Origin: JBBDYG01 sp040901765
GTDB taxonomy: Bacteria; Planctomycetota; Planctomycetia; Pirellulales; Lacipirellulaceae
Reading direction: 5' to 3'
NCBI GenBank assembly: GCA_040901765.1
Contig: JBBDYG010000048.1
Coordinates: 1 to 64,000, forward strand
Length of the DNA: 64,000 nt
Part shown: positions 8,172 through 17,747 of the stretch, in pieces
How positions within the stretch are numbered: position 1 is the stretch's first letter
Layout: every line of letters begins with the position of its first letter
Made by a program: the position numbers and the translations under genes
Notes under the pieces: model-generated
Told to the model about the DNA's origin: nothing
The model's input: the letters and a program-made list of their open reading frames with translations, nothing else
The model's database searches: none

Positions 8172-8400
8172 CCCGCGAAAACTTCGACCGAGCGAACTCT
8201 GTTGCCTCTTGAACTCCACGCCGCTGGGCGATGTGATCAATGAGCGCCAGCTCCATCGACACCGCACGCGGGGGAGGACTGCGGATCGGCGATGCGGCAT
8301 GTCAATCTGTTGCGTTACGTGGCGTGGCTCGTCGAACTGCGACATACGCGGCGCGGAACCCGACGTCGAACCTCACGAGCGACTCAAAGAACGCGCTCGC
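8161..8400 (+). pseudogene. Frameshifted phage-type gene
   Basis: Translation from the GTG at 8161 gives VAADPRKLRPSELCCLLN and LGDVINERQLHRHRTR in frame 1. The sense then moves to frame 2 (GGGLRIGDA, near 8265-8290) and to frame 3 (MRHVNLLRYVAWLVELRHTRR, from 8292). The pieces join into one plausible protein only if two single-base shifts are allowed, so the gene is broken. It overlaps the end of the preceding small gene. The LLRYVAWLV motif parallels VHYASWLVKEM in that neighbour. Confidence 0.55.
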
Positions 8401-8862
8401 GCACGGAATGTGGCGTTTGCCACTACAGGCCGCGATGGCGAACTGTCCATCCAGAGCGGAAGAATCGGACGCCAATGGATTTTTCGGTTCTTCTGCGGGT
8501 TCTACTTCCCGCGGACCTTTCGTCTGCGGTGGTCGCCCGACCATCTAAAAGTGACCGCCACGATTGAGCAGGCCGCGTTGCTAGGCGCGCGTTGCCGTGT
8601 CATCCTTCGGTGAGTGGAGTATCGAGCCCAGAAGGTCGTAAGGATCCGGATGACAAAACTCGCTTGCCGGGTATCGAAACACCGACAGTGAAGGCCGCTG
8701 GCTTGCAACACAACGTTCAAGGTAAATATTGATACTCTTTGGGCGTCCGACTGAAGAATGCAGGCAGTTTCAAAACTTCCGCGGTGCCATGAACTGTCTC
8801 ACTTTCCGACGCGAGTTGACATGTGTCCCTACGGGTCACGATCGAGTCATTGGCGCCCGCTG
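8401..8862. other. Intergenic stretch without a recognisable gene
   Basis: Open frames exist on both strands, but their composition is not protein-like and no ribosome-binding sites were seen. It probably marks the right edge of the decayed phage-derived island, since the next gene is an ordinary secreted glycosidase. Confidence 0.4.
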
Positions 8863-10773
8863 TCAATGTGAAACGCGCGCCCGCACTTGGGCACTCTCCG
8901 TCGGGTCGGCCAGCAGCTCCAACAATACTACGGAATTGGCCATCATTGGCCGGTCGTAGGAAAAGTCGTTGGATTCAACGTTGCCGCTGGCGGTCATTTC
9001 CAGTTCGCAGCGGCTTGCATCAGTAAAAACATTACTGTGCAGTGGGTCGATGACCCACTCTCGCCATTGCCCACCCACTAGTTCCGACGGCAAGTCATCA
9101 ATTCTTAATTGCACATCGCGACGAACAGCATGACGCCAGCGGTAGTTTACTAGCACAATCGCTAGCCGACCTCGCGTGGCGTCCAGAGCGGCAACGGCGC
9201 AAATATCCTCGTCACCGCCGTTAACTTTGATCCAATTGCCGCGGAGGGAATTAAAAATGCGGGCCATGTTGTACGTCGGCTTAGGTCGGTTGCCCTCCAT
9301 TAGGATGCTCCAATCGCCGCGGAAATTGGCGTCACCCTGCTTGACGTAAAACAAGCATGGTCGGTCAATCCCGTTTGGAATCATGGCACGGATCATGCCG
9401 TCGGCGCACCAAGCGGCGCCCAGCTCGTGATCGTGCGGTCGGTCAGGCCACCAAGCCTCGTTCCATTCGGTGATCATGAAGCTTTTGACGCTCGCCTGAA
9501 GCTTGGGAAACCCCTGGAGGTACTCGCGGAAGGCAATGGCCTGGCCCGCGATTACGTCGGACGGCTGAAAGTACTCGTGCCAACTGACGAAATCCAACGG
9601 CAGGTTCTCTTGAAGGCACCAGAGCATGAGTCCGCGGGCAAACCCTTTGCCGTGGCGGCAGTGAGAGTACTGGTCACTCTCGAAAGGCCCGCTGGCGAGC
9701 GCCGGTCCGCCGACCTTGGCGTCGGGATCCGCGCGGAGAACACCCCGCGCAGTGGCTCGATAAATCTTGGCATAGGCCTCGAAGCGACGAACGATCTCGT
9801 GATCGGTTTCTTCGTGGCCGAGGGCCCGGTTGTAAAGCTGCTTGAACTCCTCGCCCCCAGTGTCTTGAGGGCCGGGCTTGATCCATCCTGTGTTGGCTTC
9901 GTTCCAGACTTCCCAATAGGGTACTCGCTTGCCTCGATCCAAACTCCGCTTTGCCGCCTGGTAACAAAGCTCCTCCCACGCGGCGTAATCGTTAGGGGCG
10001 CTTTGGCGGTTGTTATCGGGCACCGCGTCGAGAACTTGCGGCATGTAAGACGCGGCAAAGATCGGATCCGCACCCGCCTTGTAAATGAAGTCCAACCGTT
10101 GATCGAAGGCGCTCCAGTCATAGACAAACTCCCCTTGCTCGTTCTTCTTGAGAGCTTGAGTGAATACATTGTCGGTGCGGAACCACTTAAAGCCACCTTC
10201 TTTCAGCTTGGCAGCAGTAGCGTCTTCGTAATCGGATATGCCTCCGCCCTGGCTGAGACCGATGAGACCCTCCGGAACGGCACCGGTTATAGCATCGACG
10301 TCTACAAGTATCTTCGCAGGCTGAATGCGGTCGTTGGGCAATAGGACGATGTTGGCTTCATCGAACTTTCCACCACCTTGGACTTTGCCGAAGACCTGAA
10401 CAGCCACCGGAACCTTCTGACTTGGTTCCGCCTTATCGGCCAGAATGACCAATGCAGGATGATCGTTGTCGAATCTACTCTGCAGCTTGCCGGCCACATA
10501 AACTTCACCACCATCACTGCAATTGAATTGAAGTCCGACCGTCTCACCCGCAGTACTCTGGCCGTCGCTCGTTGTGGAGATATCGAGAACGGCGGTCAGC
10601 CAGCGAAACCGCTGATCTTGCGGCAATTCGTCTCCGACTTTGAATGGCTTGCCGCCCGAGGGGAATTCCTCGGGGAGAGTCTGCCGGCCGTCATCTTCGG
10701 ACACAATTTGCCATTGCCCGCAAGCCGCCGCCGTCATAAAGATCCAAATCAGTAGAGCAGATGTCAGTCTCAT
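8863..10773 (-). CDS. Secreted GH39-like glycoside hydrolase
   Basis: The 636-residue product starts with a hydrophobic signal (SALLIWIFMTAAACGQW); the Cys near residue 18 makes a lipoprotein possible. An N-terminal beta-rich region of about 150 residues precedes a TIM-barrel-like domain. The barrel holds WEVWNEAN near residue 290, the expected acid/base Glu, and ITEWNEAWW near 436, the expected nucleophile Glu, both typical of clan GH-A families such as GH39. A C-terminal beta domain follows. Substrate is unknown; xylosides or other plant or algal glycans are possible. The gene stands alone, divergent from the DUF1559 gene. Confidence 0.65.
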   Translation of the reverse strand: MRLTSALLIWIFMTAAACGQWQIVSEDDGRQTLPEEFPSGGKPFKVGDELPQDQRFRWLTAVLDISTTSDGQSTAGETVGLQFNCSDGGEVYVAGKLQSRFDNDHPALVILADKAEPSQKVPVAVQVFGKVQGGGKFDEANIVLLPNDRIQPAKILVDVDAITGAVPEGLIGLSQGGGISDYEDATAAKLKEGGFKWFRTDNVFTQALKKNEQGEFVYDWSAFDQRLDFIYKAGADPIFAASYMPQVLDAVPDNNRQSAPNDYAAWEELCYQAAKRSLDRGKRVPYWEVWNEANTGWIKPGPQDTGGEEFKQLYNRALGHEETDHEIVRRFEAYAKIYRATARGVLRADPDAKVGGPALASGPFESDQYSHCRHGKGFARGLMLWCLQENLPLDFVSWHEYFQPSDVIAGQAIAFREYLQGFPKLQASVKSFMITEWNEAWWPDRPHDHELGAAWCADGMIRAMIPNGIDRPCLFYVKQGDANFRGDWSILMEGNRPKPTYNMARIFNSLRGNWIKVNGGDEDICAVAALDATRGRLAIVLVNYRWRHAVRRDVQLRIDDLPSELVGGQWREWVIDPLHSNVFTDASRCELEMTASGNVESNDFSYDRPMMANSVVLLELLADPTESAQVRARVSH

Positions 10774-11110
10774 TTGTTACCTCGAGTGCTATTTTGTTTC
10801 AGGACGCGTTGCAACGCCTTGCTTCGCGATGAGATCGCAAACGCGTCGCGAAATAATTCGGTATTCAGCGACCCAGTCGCCCGCGCCAACGATTGGGGGA
10901 CTCTAGGATATCATGACCGATCACCGAACATTGCGAAAGCAGCGGAAAACTGCTAAACTTTATATGCGTTCCCAAAGGGGGCGCATATTTCTTCCGCGCT
11001 TTGAGGTGAGAGTCGGCTTCCTTGAATGGGCACCTTTGTTGAGCCGCGACTCAAAATTGACGTTTGAAATTCGCCCAAGCACGATGGCCAACGCCGTCAG
11101 GAGTACAGTT
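10774..11110. other. Divergent intergenic region
   Basis: This region separates the leftward glycosidase gene from the rightward DUF1559 gene and should contain both promoters. The reading frame of the DUF1559 gene is open back to 10913, but those upstream codons are not protein-like. No clear promoter boxes were identified. Confidence 0.45.
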
Positions 11111-12073
11111 ATGAATCGAGCGCCACGAAACTCATCCGGATTTACTCTGGTCGAGTTACTTGTCGTGATTGCCATCATCGGCGTCCTGGTGGCGCTCTTG
11201 CTTCCTGCGGTCCAAGCCGCCCGCGAGTCCTCCCGCCGGACTCAGTGTAGCAACAATTTGAAACAAATTGGGCTGGCGATTATCAATTTTGAAACGCAAC
11301 TGAAGAAGTTTCCACTGGCTTACACCCCGAATAACACAGGACCACATCTTTATGGTGCCTGCGATGGCGAAGACCCTCCGACCACCAGGAAGAGCCATCC
11401 CGCCAACGGGATGGCGTCGCACTTTGTGCTTAGCTTCATTTTGGAGTACCTGGAGCGGCAAAATCAGCACGACAAAATCAACTTCGCATTGAATTACAAT
11501 GACGCCGCCAATGCACCGGCATTGCAGGTCGACGTGGCTGAATTTATTTGCCCGTCGGCGGATACTCGTCGCGGCAAATTTGTCACCGATTACACGACGC
11601 TCGTCGATATCCACGACGGCAACTACTGCAAGTATATCGAGGCTGCCGGTCTCACGCCCCAAAAGCGGCGAGTGGAAACCCTAGCCGGACTTTTGTCGGA
11701 TATGCCCACCACAATCGCCAGCGTCCGCGATGGAATGACCAATACGTTTATGTTTTTCGAGAGCGCGGGGAAGCCGAATCACTACGTCAAGGGTGTACTC
11801 AAGCCCGGCGAGGTCGTGCCCGCACCGGAATACCAATGGGCCAGCGGAACCGCCTATGATACCTGGGGGAATGTACCGGGGGATTCACCCGATTGTCCGC
11901 TGACGACCGTGATGAATTGCGACAATTACCGCGAGATTTATGGCTTTCATTCCAACGGAGCGCTGTGCGCGTATGGGGACGGACGCGTCGAGTATCACAG
12001 TGATACGATTGACCTCGACGTCTTCCTTTGTCTATTCACCCGTGCCGCCCGGGATATTCCCCCCAGCAATTGA
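11111..12073 (+). CDS. DUF1559 protein with type II pseudopilin-like N-terminus
   Basis: The ATG at 11111 follows AGGAG by eight bases. The product begins with a short basic leader and GFTLVELLVVIAIIG, the prepilin-peptidase cleavage/methylation motif followed by the hydrophobic helix, then LLPAVQAARESSRRTQCSNNLKQIG, the DUF1559 signature. The C-terminus holds the FHSNGALCAYGDGRV element (His..DG), also family-typical. Length about 320 residues fits. These proteins are abundant in planctomycetes and are presumed surface or pseudopilus components; exact function is unknown. Confidence 0.85.
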   Translation: MNRAPRNSSGFTLVELLVVIAIIGVLVALLLPAVQAARESSRRTQCSNNLKQIGLAIINFETQLKKFPLAYTPNNTGPHLYGACDGEDPPTTRKSHPANGMASHFVLSFILEYLERQNQHDKINFALNYNDAANAPALQVDVAEFICPSADTRRGKFVTDYTTLVDIHDGNYCKYIEAAGLTPQKRRVETLAGLLSDMPTTIASVRDGMTNTFMFFESAGKPNHYVKGVLKPGEVVPAPEYQWASGTAYDTWGNVPGDSPDCPLTTVMNCDNYREIYGFHSNGALCAYGDGRVEYHSDTIDLDVFLCLFTRAARDIPPSN

Positions 12074-12158
12074 GCGTAGCCGTGGGCCAGAATGCGATTA
12101 GAGCTATTAGCAGTCAGCCGTCAGCTAACAGCCAGAATGTAATCGTCCCGACGCTATC

Positions 12159-12190
12159 CAAAAAAAGCAGCCCGCCATGGGGCGGGCTGC
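12159..12190 (-). terminator. Rho-independent terminator
   Basis: On the minus strand GCAGCCCGCC, a four-base loop and GGCGGGCTGC form a perfect ten-pair stem followed by seven or more T residues. It follows the PEP-CTERM gene ending at 12231 and may also stop transcription from the DUF1559 gene. Confidence 0.85.
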
Positions 12191-12230
12191 GCGTAAAATG
12201 GTTGGTATGATGGCGGTACCGCCGACCGGC

Positions 12231-12983
12231 CTATGCTTTTTTGCGTCGCCGGCGAAATCCCACCAGCGCCACAGCACCCATGGCTAGCAGGGCCACGCTC
12301 GCCGGCTCAGGAACCTTAACGCTGACGTCATCGTACCAGACCGTGTCATGGTTGTTGCCGAAGTTCACGCCCAATCGAATGGTGTCGAGGTTGGCACCGA
12401 GTCGTTCGCCGATTCCATTGTAAGCTAGAATGTCGTTAACGTAGAAGCGAACATCTCCGCCCACGCCGGCATCTGCTTCAATGCTCAGCTTGACCCAGTC
12501 ATTGACGGGCGGGCGAGGGATGAGCGTGTTGAAAGTGCCCAATGCGGCTGCGTCTCGCGCCGCGGTACGGACCGAGTAGAATTCCGAGCCGCCCGCATAG
12601 TCCTGCAGCCAGCCGAGTTGCAGGTAGTCGGTGGAGAAGTTAGGGCCATCCGCGGTGAGTTGAATCATGCCGCGGGCATCGTCCGCGTCAGGATTGGCGT
12701 TGTCAACGTAAGCGTACACGTCAAGTCGGAGCTTGCCGGTGCCGTCTGCGATTTGCGTGTAGGAGGCGAATCCTCCTGGCACTCCTTCCGACGCGCGATA
12801 AGCCGTTTGACCGCCCGGGGTATGGTTGTGCGAGTTGTCGAGATTCAAGTGATCGGTAGCGCCCGGCCAAGTCTGCCAACCATCGCTGCCGGTTTCGAAG
12901 TCTTCGGAATAGGGGGACACCGCGAGTGCGGGCGCGGCACAAAGAAATGCCGCGCAAAAGACTGCTAGAATCGTTCTCATCAT
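12231..12983 (-). CDS. Secreted PEP-CTERM protein
   Basis: The 250-residue product has a Sec signal peptide (TILAVFCAAFLCAAPALA), a beta-rich body beginning YSEDFETGSDGWQTW that resembles lectin or carbohydrate-binding folds, and a C-terminal VPEPASVALLAMGAVALVG followed by an Arg/Lys tail. That tail is the PEP-CTERM signal recognised by an exosortase, which is not encoded in this window. GGAGAGCC lies upstream of the ATG pair. A perfect terminator follows the gene. Function beyond surface display is unknown. Confidence 0.8.
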   Translation of the reverse strand: MMRTILAVFCAAFLCAAPALAVSPYSEDFETGSDGWQTWPGATDHLNLDNSHNHTPGGQTAYRASEGVPGGFASYTQIADGTGKLRLDVYAYVDNANPDADDARGMIQLTADGPNFSTDYLQLGWLQDYAGGSEFYSVRTAARDAAALGTFNTLIPRPPVNDWVKLSIEADAGVGGDVRFYVNDILAYNGIGERLGANLDTIRLGVNFGNNHDTVWYDDVSVKVPEPASVALLAMGAVALVGFRRRRKKA

Positions 12984-13263
12984 TAGGCTCTCCGGGGAAA
13001 AAGGAAAAGGCGGCCGTCGAACAAACGGCAGCTACACGAGGTGGGAACTAAGTCGCGTCGAGAGGAGTCGGACTAGGGTTAGTTATCTACTACCGAGCCG
13101 GCGTTGTCAAGAAAAACTTTGAATTCTTGAAGAAGATTTACGGATAACTATTTTTTCTGATTGCCGGCGGCGGCTCGCATGTGGAATCCTAGCAGGTAAC
13201 GCGGCCGAGTTTAAACTCGCCGCGTATGAGAGACTATCCGGAATGAATTCGGTCGTGGCGATC

Positions 13264-13307
13264 GGCGGCTCGCCTGTCGCCGTTTTCTCCGTGACGGGCG
13301 AGCCGCC
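13264..13307. repeat. Inverted repeat, 11-bp perfect arms
   Basis: GGCGGCTCGCC and GGCGAGCCGCC are exact inverted repeats with a 22-base spacer. No T run follows on either strand, so a dispersed palindromic repeat is more likely than a terminator. The rest of the stretch 12984-13349 shows no gene. Confidence 0.5.
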
Positions 13308-13349
13308 CGTCACTACGGACGCTCGGGGCTGTCCGTACAGCCGCTGAGA

Positions 13350-14462
13350 TCACTTTGCGGCCAATTTAAGGCCTCGCCGTGCGAAGAGGCAAATCGCCAG
13401 CGCTGCGAGAAGCATTGCCGAAGGCTCGGGAACGGGCAACGTGGCGCCAATGCCGTCCCCCGCGGCTCCAAAATTCGCCCTCCAGGCTTCGTAGCCCGAT
13501 TGGTCCGCGCCGATATCGCGCCACACGACGTAGTCGGCCGCATCGACGACCCCGTCCCCATTGTAATCGCCGCTGCGCGATGCAAAGACGGCTAAATTCG
13601 TTCCCACGGAGCGTTCACCGCCGTCGGAGGGTGAGTTCAGAACCTGGGCTGCAAGGCCGTCGCCGTAGTCGTTCATTACCATCGTGGTCGAACCACCACC
13701 ATCCAGATTGATGGCGTTCGTCGCTCCGTGGCCGATCATTAAATTCGCTAGCTCGATAAGCGTAACACCCTCGCTAAACCCACTCTGTCGGCCATCGACT
13801 GTCATCAGCAGTAGCTGATTGTTGGCCGTAGTGCCGACGGCGGTCCGCGGATTCACTCCACAAAAGCCGCAGGAAGCCGGGGCCACGTTCGAGCCATTTT
13901 GAATCAATCGATGGCTGCCCGTTACGGCGTTGTAAACTGGCACCACGGGATTGGTTTCGAATCCGGTGGGCAGGCTGGCTGCCATTTCTACGATGGTTGC
14001 CTGGTTCTGTTGCGTGATGTTAAGCGCGTCGTCAAAGTCCGGTGAAGAAGGCAATTCCCAGGGCGAATACTTTTCGCCGCCCGAGGCGGTCAGCCCAAGG
14101 TTGTTGGCCCAATGCGAGCAGCCGCTGCACGCGGTGGAATAAAACGAGCCGTTAATCGCGATTTCAGCGCCCACGGCATTGGCGAACTGGCGAGTGGTCT
14201 GCCGAATTGTCTCCATCGGCAGACCGGTCGACCCGAGCGGCCGTGGGTGCGGGCCTCCGGGCGACATCTGAAAGCTGAGACCGGGAGCGCTGAGGTCAAT
14301 TTCAACCACATAAATGTTCAACGGCCGGGGCGACGTTTCTGTCTGGTGAATGAGCCGCACGCCTAAAAATGGCGTGGTCACGACTTGCGCAGCACTGGCG
14401 GCCACGCAGCAGCCGAGCGCAATCGACAAAGCCGTGAACCAGCAGGGTTTGCTCAACAACAT
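13350..14462 (-). CDS. Phosphodiester glycosidase (NAGPA) family protein with dockerin-like motif and PEP-CTERM tail
   Basis: After a signal peptide (ending near AASAAQ) the body has AINGSFYST, RTAVGTTANNQLLLMTVDG and NAINLDGGGSTTMVMN, the core of the NAGPA-type phosphodiester alpha-GlcNAcase fold. Near residue 300 comes GDYNGDGVVDAADYVVWRD, a calcium-loop segment resembling a dockerin repeat. The C-terminus is VPEPSAMLLAALAICLFARRG. The enzyme is therefore probably exported and sorted by an exosortase. Its substrate is unknown. It stands alone on the minus strand. Confidence 0.75.
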   Translation of the reverse strand: MLLSKPCWFTALSIALGCCVAASAAQVVTTPFLGVRLIHQTETSPRPLNIYVVEIDLSAPGLSFQMSPGGPHPRPLGSTGLPMETIRQTTRQFANAVGAEIAINGSFYSTACSGCSHWANNLGLTASGGEKYSPWELPSSPDFDDALNITQQNQATIVEMAASLPTGFETNPVVPVYNAVTGSHRLIQNGSNVAPASCGFCGVNPRTAVGTTANNQLLLMTVDGRQSGFSEGVTLIELANLMIGHGATNAINLDGGGSTTMVMNDYGDGLAAQVLNSPSDGGERSVGTNLAVFASRSGDYNGDGVVDAADYVVWRDIGADQSGYEAWRANFGAAGDGIGATLPVPEPSAMLLAALAICLFARRGLKLAAK

Positions 14463-14656
14463 CGCGCTACAGACTCCCGTAGAATAATTCTAACCTCCTG
14501 GCAAATAAGGCTCCGGCTATTCATTTAACCACAATTCCACACAAATCGGTAAGGAAACGTCCAACTGGCACGAAAAGGCCCGCCACGGCGAACTAAGCCG
14601 CGGCGGGCGCAAGTTGCTTCTGGACATTATCTATCTGGATCTGGACGTGCGCGGGG

Positions 14657-15394
14657 TTAGGATTTGCGGCGACGGCGCACGATGCCCAAGCCGATCACGC
14701 CAATGCCCGCCAGAATCACGGTGCTCGGCTCGGGAATGCCGGTGACCTGGGTCACGCGCAGCGCGCTCCACGAACGGTCGATCGGGAACGGGAAGTTGTA
14801 CTTCGCGTACATCCAGGAGCCGGACGTCAGCCACATATTGAAACCATTGGGTGCCGCACCGAAACTGGCGTCGACGGGTGCCTGGGGACCGGGCCCGAGT
14901 TGCAGAAACGTGCCGCTGTCGGCTCCGTCGCGGGCGATGAACTGGTGGTTCGTGCCGAACGCCCCGGCCCAAGGAATTAGCGGCTCATTGGGGAACGTCT
15001 CGCCGGCGGCGCCCCTGAACTGAGATTCGACCGGGTTGAAGCCGTTGTGCCCCACGTCGGTGGGATCGTAGAACTCGAGCGTATATTGCTCGGTAGTGGT
15101 TGGCACTGGCCGAAGCGTGCCGATCGAAAGACCGCTCAACTCCCAATAGACGCGGGCAACGCCGTCGCTGGCAGGGCCGAGAACGGAAGTACCGGTGAAC
15201 GCAGCATTGCCGGATGAAAATAATCCCGCATAGCCTGTGCCGGGTTGCAGGGTGAACGCCCCAGAATTATCGAGATGGTGGATTTGGAGAATCCACTGAT
15301 CGCCGATGTTGGCGTTGGTCGGAGTGGCAGCCGTCGCCAGTAATGCCAAGCCGACGGCGACGGTTAACGCCGCCCTCCTAGTTAGTGACCTCAT
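14657..15394 (-). CDS. Secreted PEP-CTERM protein, paralogue of the protein at 16736
   Basis: The 245-residue product has a signal peptide (ALLATAATPTNA), then GDQWILQIHHLDNSGAF, and ends with IPEPSTVILAGIGVIGLGIVRRRRKS, a PEP-CTERM signal. The opening motif and later segments (RVYWELSG, NPVESQFRGAAGETFP) recur in the rightward gene at 16736. The ATG at 15394 is chosen because GGGAGA lies eight bases upstream. No enzymatic motif is visible. Confidence 0.75.
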   Translation of the reverse strand: MRSLTRRAALTVAVGLALLATAATPTNANIGDQWILQIHHLDNSGAFTLQPGTGYAGLFSSGNAAFTGTSVLGPASDGVARVYWELSGLSIGTLRPVPTTTEQYTLEFYDPTDVGHNGFNPVESQFRGAAGETFPNEPLIPWAGAFGTNHQFIARDGADSGTFLQLGPGPQAPVDASFGAAPNGFNMWLTSGSWMYAKYNFPFPIDRSWSALRVTQVTGIPEPSTVILAGIGVIGLGIVRRRRKS

Positions 15395-15649
15395 GAGCAA
15401 TTCTCCCTTTAGTCTGCCCCAACGGTAAAACGGGCGTCACAGGCAACGCGCGTTGGCTTATCGTAAATCGACTGGGAAACCGTTGCAAGCAACTGACCCT
15501 TGGAATGCCGAGAAATTTCCAGAAAAACATTGCGCGACGCCGCAGGCGTGGCATTCTCCGAGAGAGGGCGAGGAGACCCGTTTGACTTAGCTTCCTATAT
15601 CTATAAGGATGATGGCGGCAGGATTGGGGCAGAGATCGCAGAGGCTTCT

Positions 15650-16663
15650 ATGTGGCGATACGTACATCTGGTGCTGTGCGCAGTGAGCGCGCCGATGGTT
15701 TATGTGCCGCACACGGCGAAGGCGACGCTATTCTTCAACGATTTTGAGCAGGGCGTGAGCCGCAATACCAGCGGCGGCATTTGGACCGGATACGACAACG
15801 GCTTCTTCGGCGATCCCCAATGGCTGGAGACCGACAGCAGTCACAACCACACGCCGGGTGGCTCGAAGTCGGCCCGCGCCTACGAAGCCGACCCCTGGGT
15901 CTACAACTCGTACGCCGACTTTGGCGCAAGCGATGGCGGGCTGCGATCAACGGTCTATCTCTACGAGGATATGACTTACGTTCCTCCCTATCTCGACCAC
16001 GAAACGTGGAAGCAGCCGCATATCGAAGTCCGCAGCATGTTTACGCTGTTCGGAGACTCCCTCGACGGACCGAGCGAGACCGACCCGAACAGCGATTACC
16101 TTCAGATCCGCCTCATCCCGGACGTTTCTCGCCCCCCTGATCCCGCCCCGGAGCTTTACACCTACGGAATTCGCACGAAGTATCACGACGACCATGGGCT
16201 GGGCATCATCGACTCGGGCGTCGCGCGCAAAGAGGGGTGGCTCAAGCTGACAATTGAAGTCGATTCGGTGGCCGACGGCGGCGAGGTCCGATTCTTTATC
16301 GACGACGTACCGATCGGCACCTCGCAGCGCAGCGGCGCGGACCTGCGCTGGGTGATGATGGGCGCAACGGGCCACACTTATGAAAATTACTGGTACGACG
16401 ACATTTCAGTCCTCGATCTCGATGGCGACTACAACAGCGATGGCAACACCAACGCAGCCGACTACGCCGTATGGCGCGACAACCATCGCAACAATTTGGA
16501 TGGCTACACCTCGTGGCAAACAAACTTCGGCGCCGGTAGCGGTAATTCGTTGGAAAGCGGAGTGGTTGTGCCCGAACCCTCAGCCCTGGCAATTACGCTC
16601 TTCGGCTGCCTGACGTTGGCGGCAACTTTCACTTGCCGACGTCGCCGAGGTTCTGATCCCTGA
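15650..16663 (+). CDS. Secreted PEP-CTERM protein with dockerin-like motif
   Basis: The ATG at 15650 follows GAGG closely; the frame is open further upstream, but those codons lack protein character. The product (about 337 residues) has a signal peptide (VLCAVSAPMVYVPHTAKA), a body starting FNDFEQGVSRNTSGG and containing SHNHTPGGSKSARAY, which resembles part of the PEP-CTERM protein at 12231. Near residue 260 it has GDYNSDGNTNAADYAVWRD, and it ends in a VPEPSALAITLFGCLTLA tail with basic residues. A carbohydrate-binding-like fold is a guess. Confidence 0.75.
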   Translation: MWRYVHLVLCAVSAPMVYVPHTAKATLFFNDFEQGVSRNTSGGIWTGYDNGFFGDPQWLETDSSHNHTPGGSKSARAYEADPWVYNSYADFGASDGGLRSTVYLYEDMTYVPPYLDHETWKQPHIEVRSMFTLFGDSLDGPSETDPNSDYLQIRLIPDVSRPPDPAPELYTYGIRTKYHDDHGLGIIDSGVARKEGWLKLTIEVDSVADGGEVRFFIDDVPIGTSQRSGADLRWVMMGATGHTYENYWYDDISVLDLDGDYNSDGNTNAADYAVWRDNHRNNLDGYTSWQTNFGAGSGNSLESGVVVPEPSALAITLFGCLTLAATFTCRRRRGSDP

Positions 16664-16735
16664 CACTGCTGATGAATTGGTTGCCGACGGCGCTCGGCCC
16701 TGATACCATAAAAGAAACTGCTGAGGACAACTTCG

Positions 16736-17674
16736 ATGAATCTCCTGAGATTGACGTTTGCGATCCTCGCTCTGTCGGCATCAGTGGCGATGGCCGCGCC
16801 GGGAGATCAGTGGATTCTGGGGATCCACCACATCGATAATAGCGGGGCGTTCACGGAGTATGCCGGCGCCGGGTACTCGGGCGTGCAGTCGTCCGGACAC
16901 GCGGACTTTGTCGGAGACGCTTATGGGCGCTCCGGCCAGGACGGCGTTGCTCGCGTGTATTGGGAGCTAAGCGGCAGCGCGATCAACAGCGGCAGGAGCG
17001 TGCCGACGAGCACCGAACTTTACACGATCGAATACTGGGGGACGCCGGCGCCTGGCAACGATTGGCAGCCTGTCGAGTCACAGTTCAAGGGGGCCGGGGG
17101 CGAAACCTTTCCCCAAGAACCGCTGATTCCTTGGGTCGGCCAGTTCGGAACCAACCACCAGTGGCTGGGGGAAGACGGCAGCGACGATAGCGACTGGCAC
17201 CTGATCGACAACAACGGAGACGGCGGACCGCAAGCGCCTTTCAGCGCGGACTTCAACGCCCCGGGCGACGGCATCTACATGTGGCTGACTTCCGGCTCGT
17301 GGGTGTACGCCAAATGGGACTTCCCGTTCACGTTCAATCGCTCCTGGAGCGCAATTAGGCTGACGCAATTCACCGGCGTGACGCCTCCGGAACTTAATGG
17401 CGACTATAATAACAACGGCGTTGTTGACGCAGCCGACTACGCGGTGTGGCGCGACAATGAAGGCTCCATGAGCATGCTCCCGAATGACCCGCACGACGGC
17501 ATTATCGGCCAGGACCAACACAACACGTGGCGCGCCAACTTCGGCATGCAGGGCGGCGCGGGAGCTGTCGTCGCCATACCGGAGCCAACCAGCATTTCGC
17601 TCGTGCTTGGCGGGTTGCTTGGCGTGATGCTGGCTATAGGCCGCCGGCGTGTCGCCCGACAGTTAACCCAGTGA
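16736..17674 (+). CDS. Secreted PEP-CTERM protein with dockerin-like motif, paralogue of the protein at 14657
   Basis: The signal peptide (AILALSASVAMAAPG) leads into GDQWILGIHHIDNSGAF, and RVYWELSGSA and GAGGETFPQEPLIPW match the leftward paralogue. Unlike that paralogue it also has GDYNNNGVVDAADYAVWRD near residue 220 before the PEP-CTERM tail (IPEPTSISLVLGGLLGVML, then basic residues). Gain or loss of the dockerin-like module is thus the main difference. GAGGACAACTTCG precedes the ATG. Confidence 0.75.
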   Translation: MNLLRLTFAILALSASVAMAAPGDQWILGIHHIDNSGAFTEYAGAGYSGVQSSGHADFVGDAYGRSGQDGVARVYWELSGSAINSGRSVPTSTELYTIEYWGTPAPGNDWQPVESQFKGAGGETFPQEPLIPWVGQFGTNHQWLGEDGSDDSDWHLIDNNGDGGPQAPFSADFNAPGDGIYMWLTSGSWVYAKWDFPFTFNRSWSAIRLTQFTGVTPPELNGDYNNNGVVDAADYAVWRDNEGSMSMLPNDPHDGIIGQDQHNTWRANFGMQGGAGAVVAIPEPTSISLVLGGLLGVMLAIGRRRVARQLTQ

Positions 17675-17747
17675 CCGCCCGCGAGAATCGGTTGGGTGGG
17701 CAGCCGAAGTTCTTCCAAATTCCAATGGTGGGCAGCTTGCTGAATTG

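Noticed and set aside
9427..10344. 305-codon open frame on the plus strand
   Set aside because: Antisense to the GH39-like glycosidase gene, which has a signal peptide and catalytic motifs.
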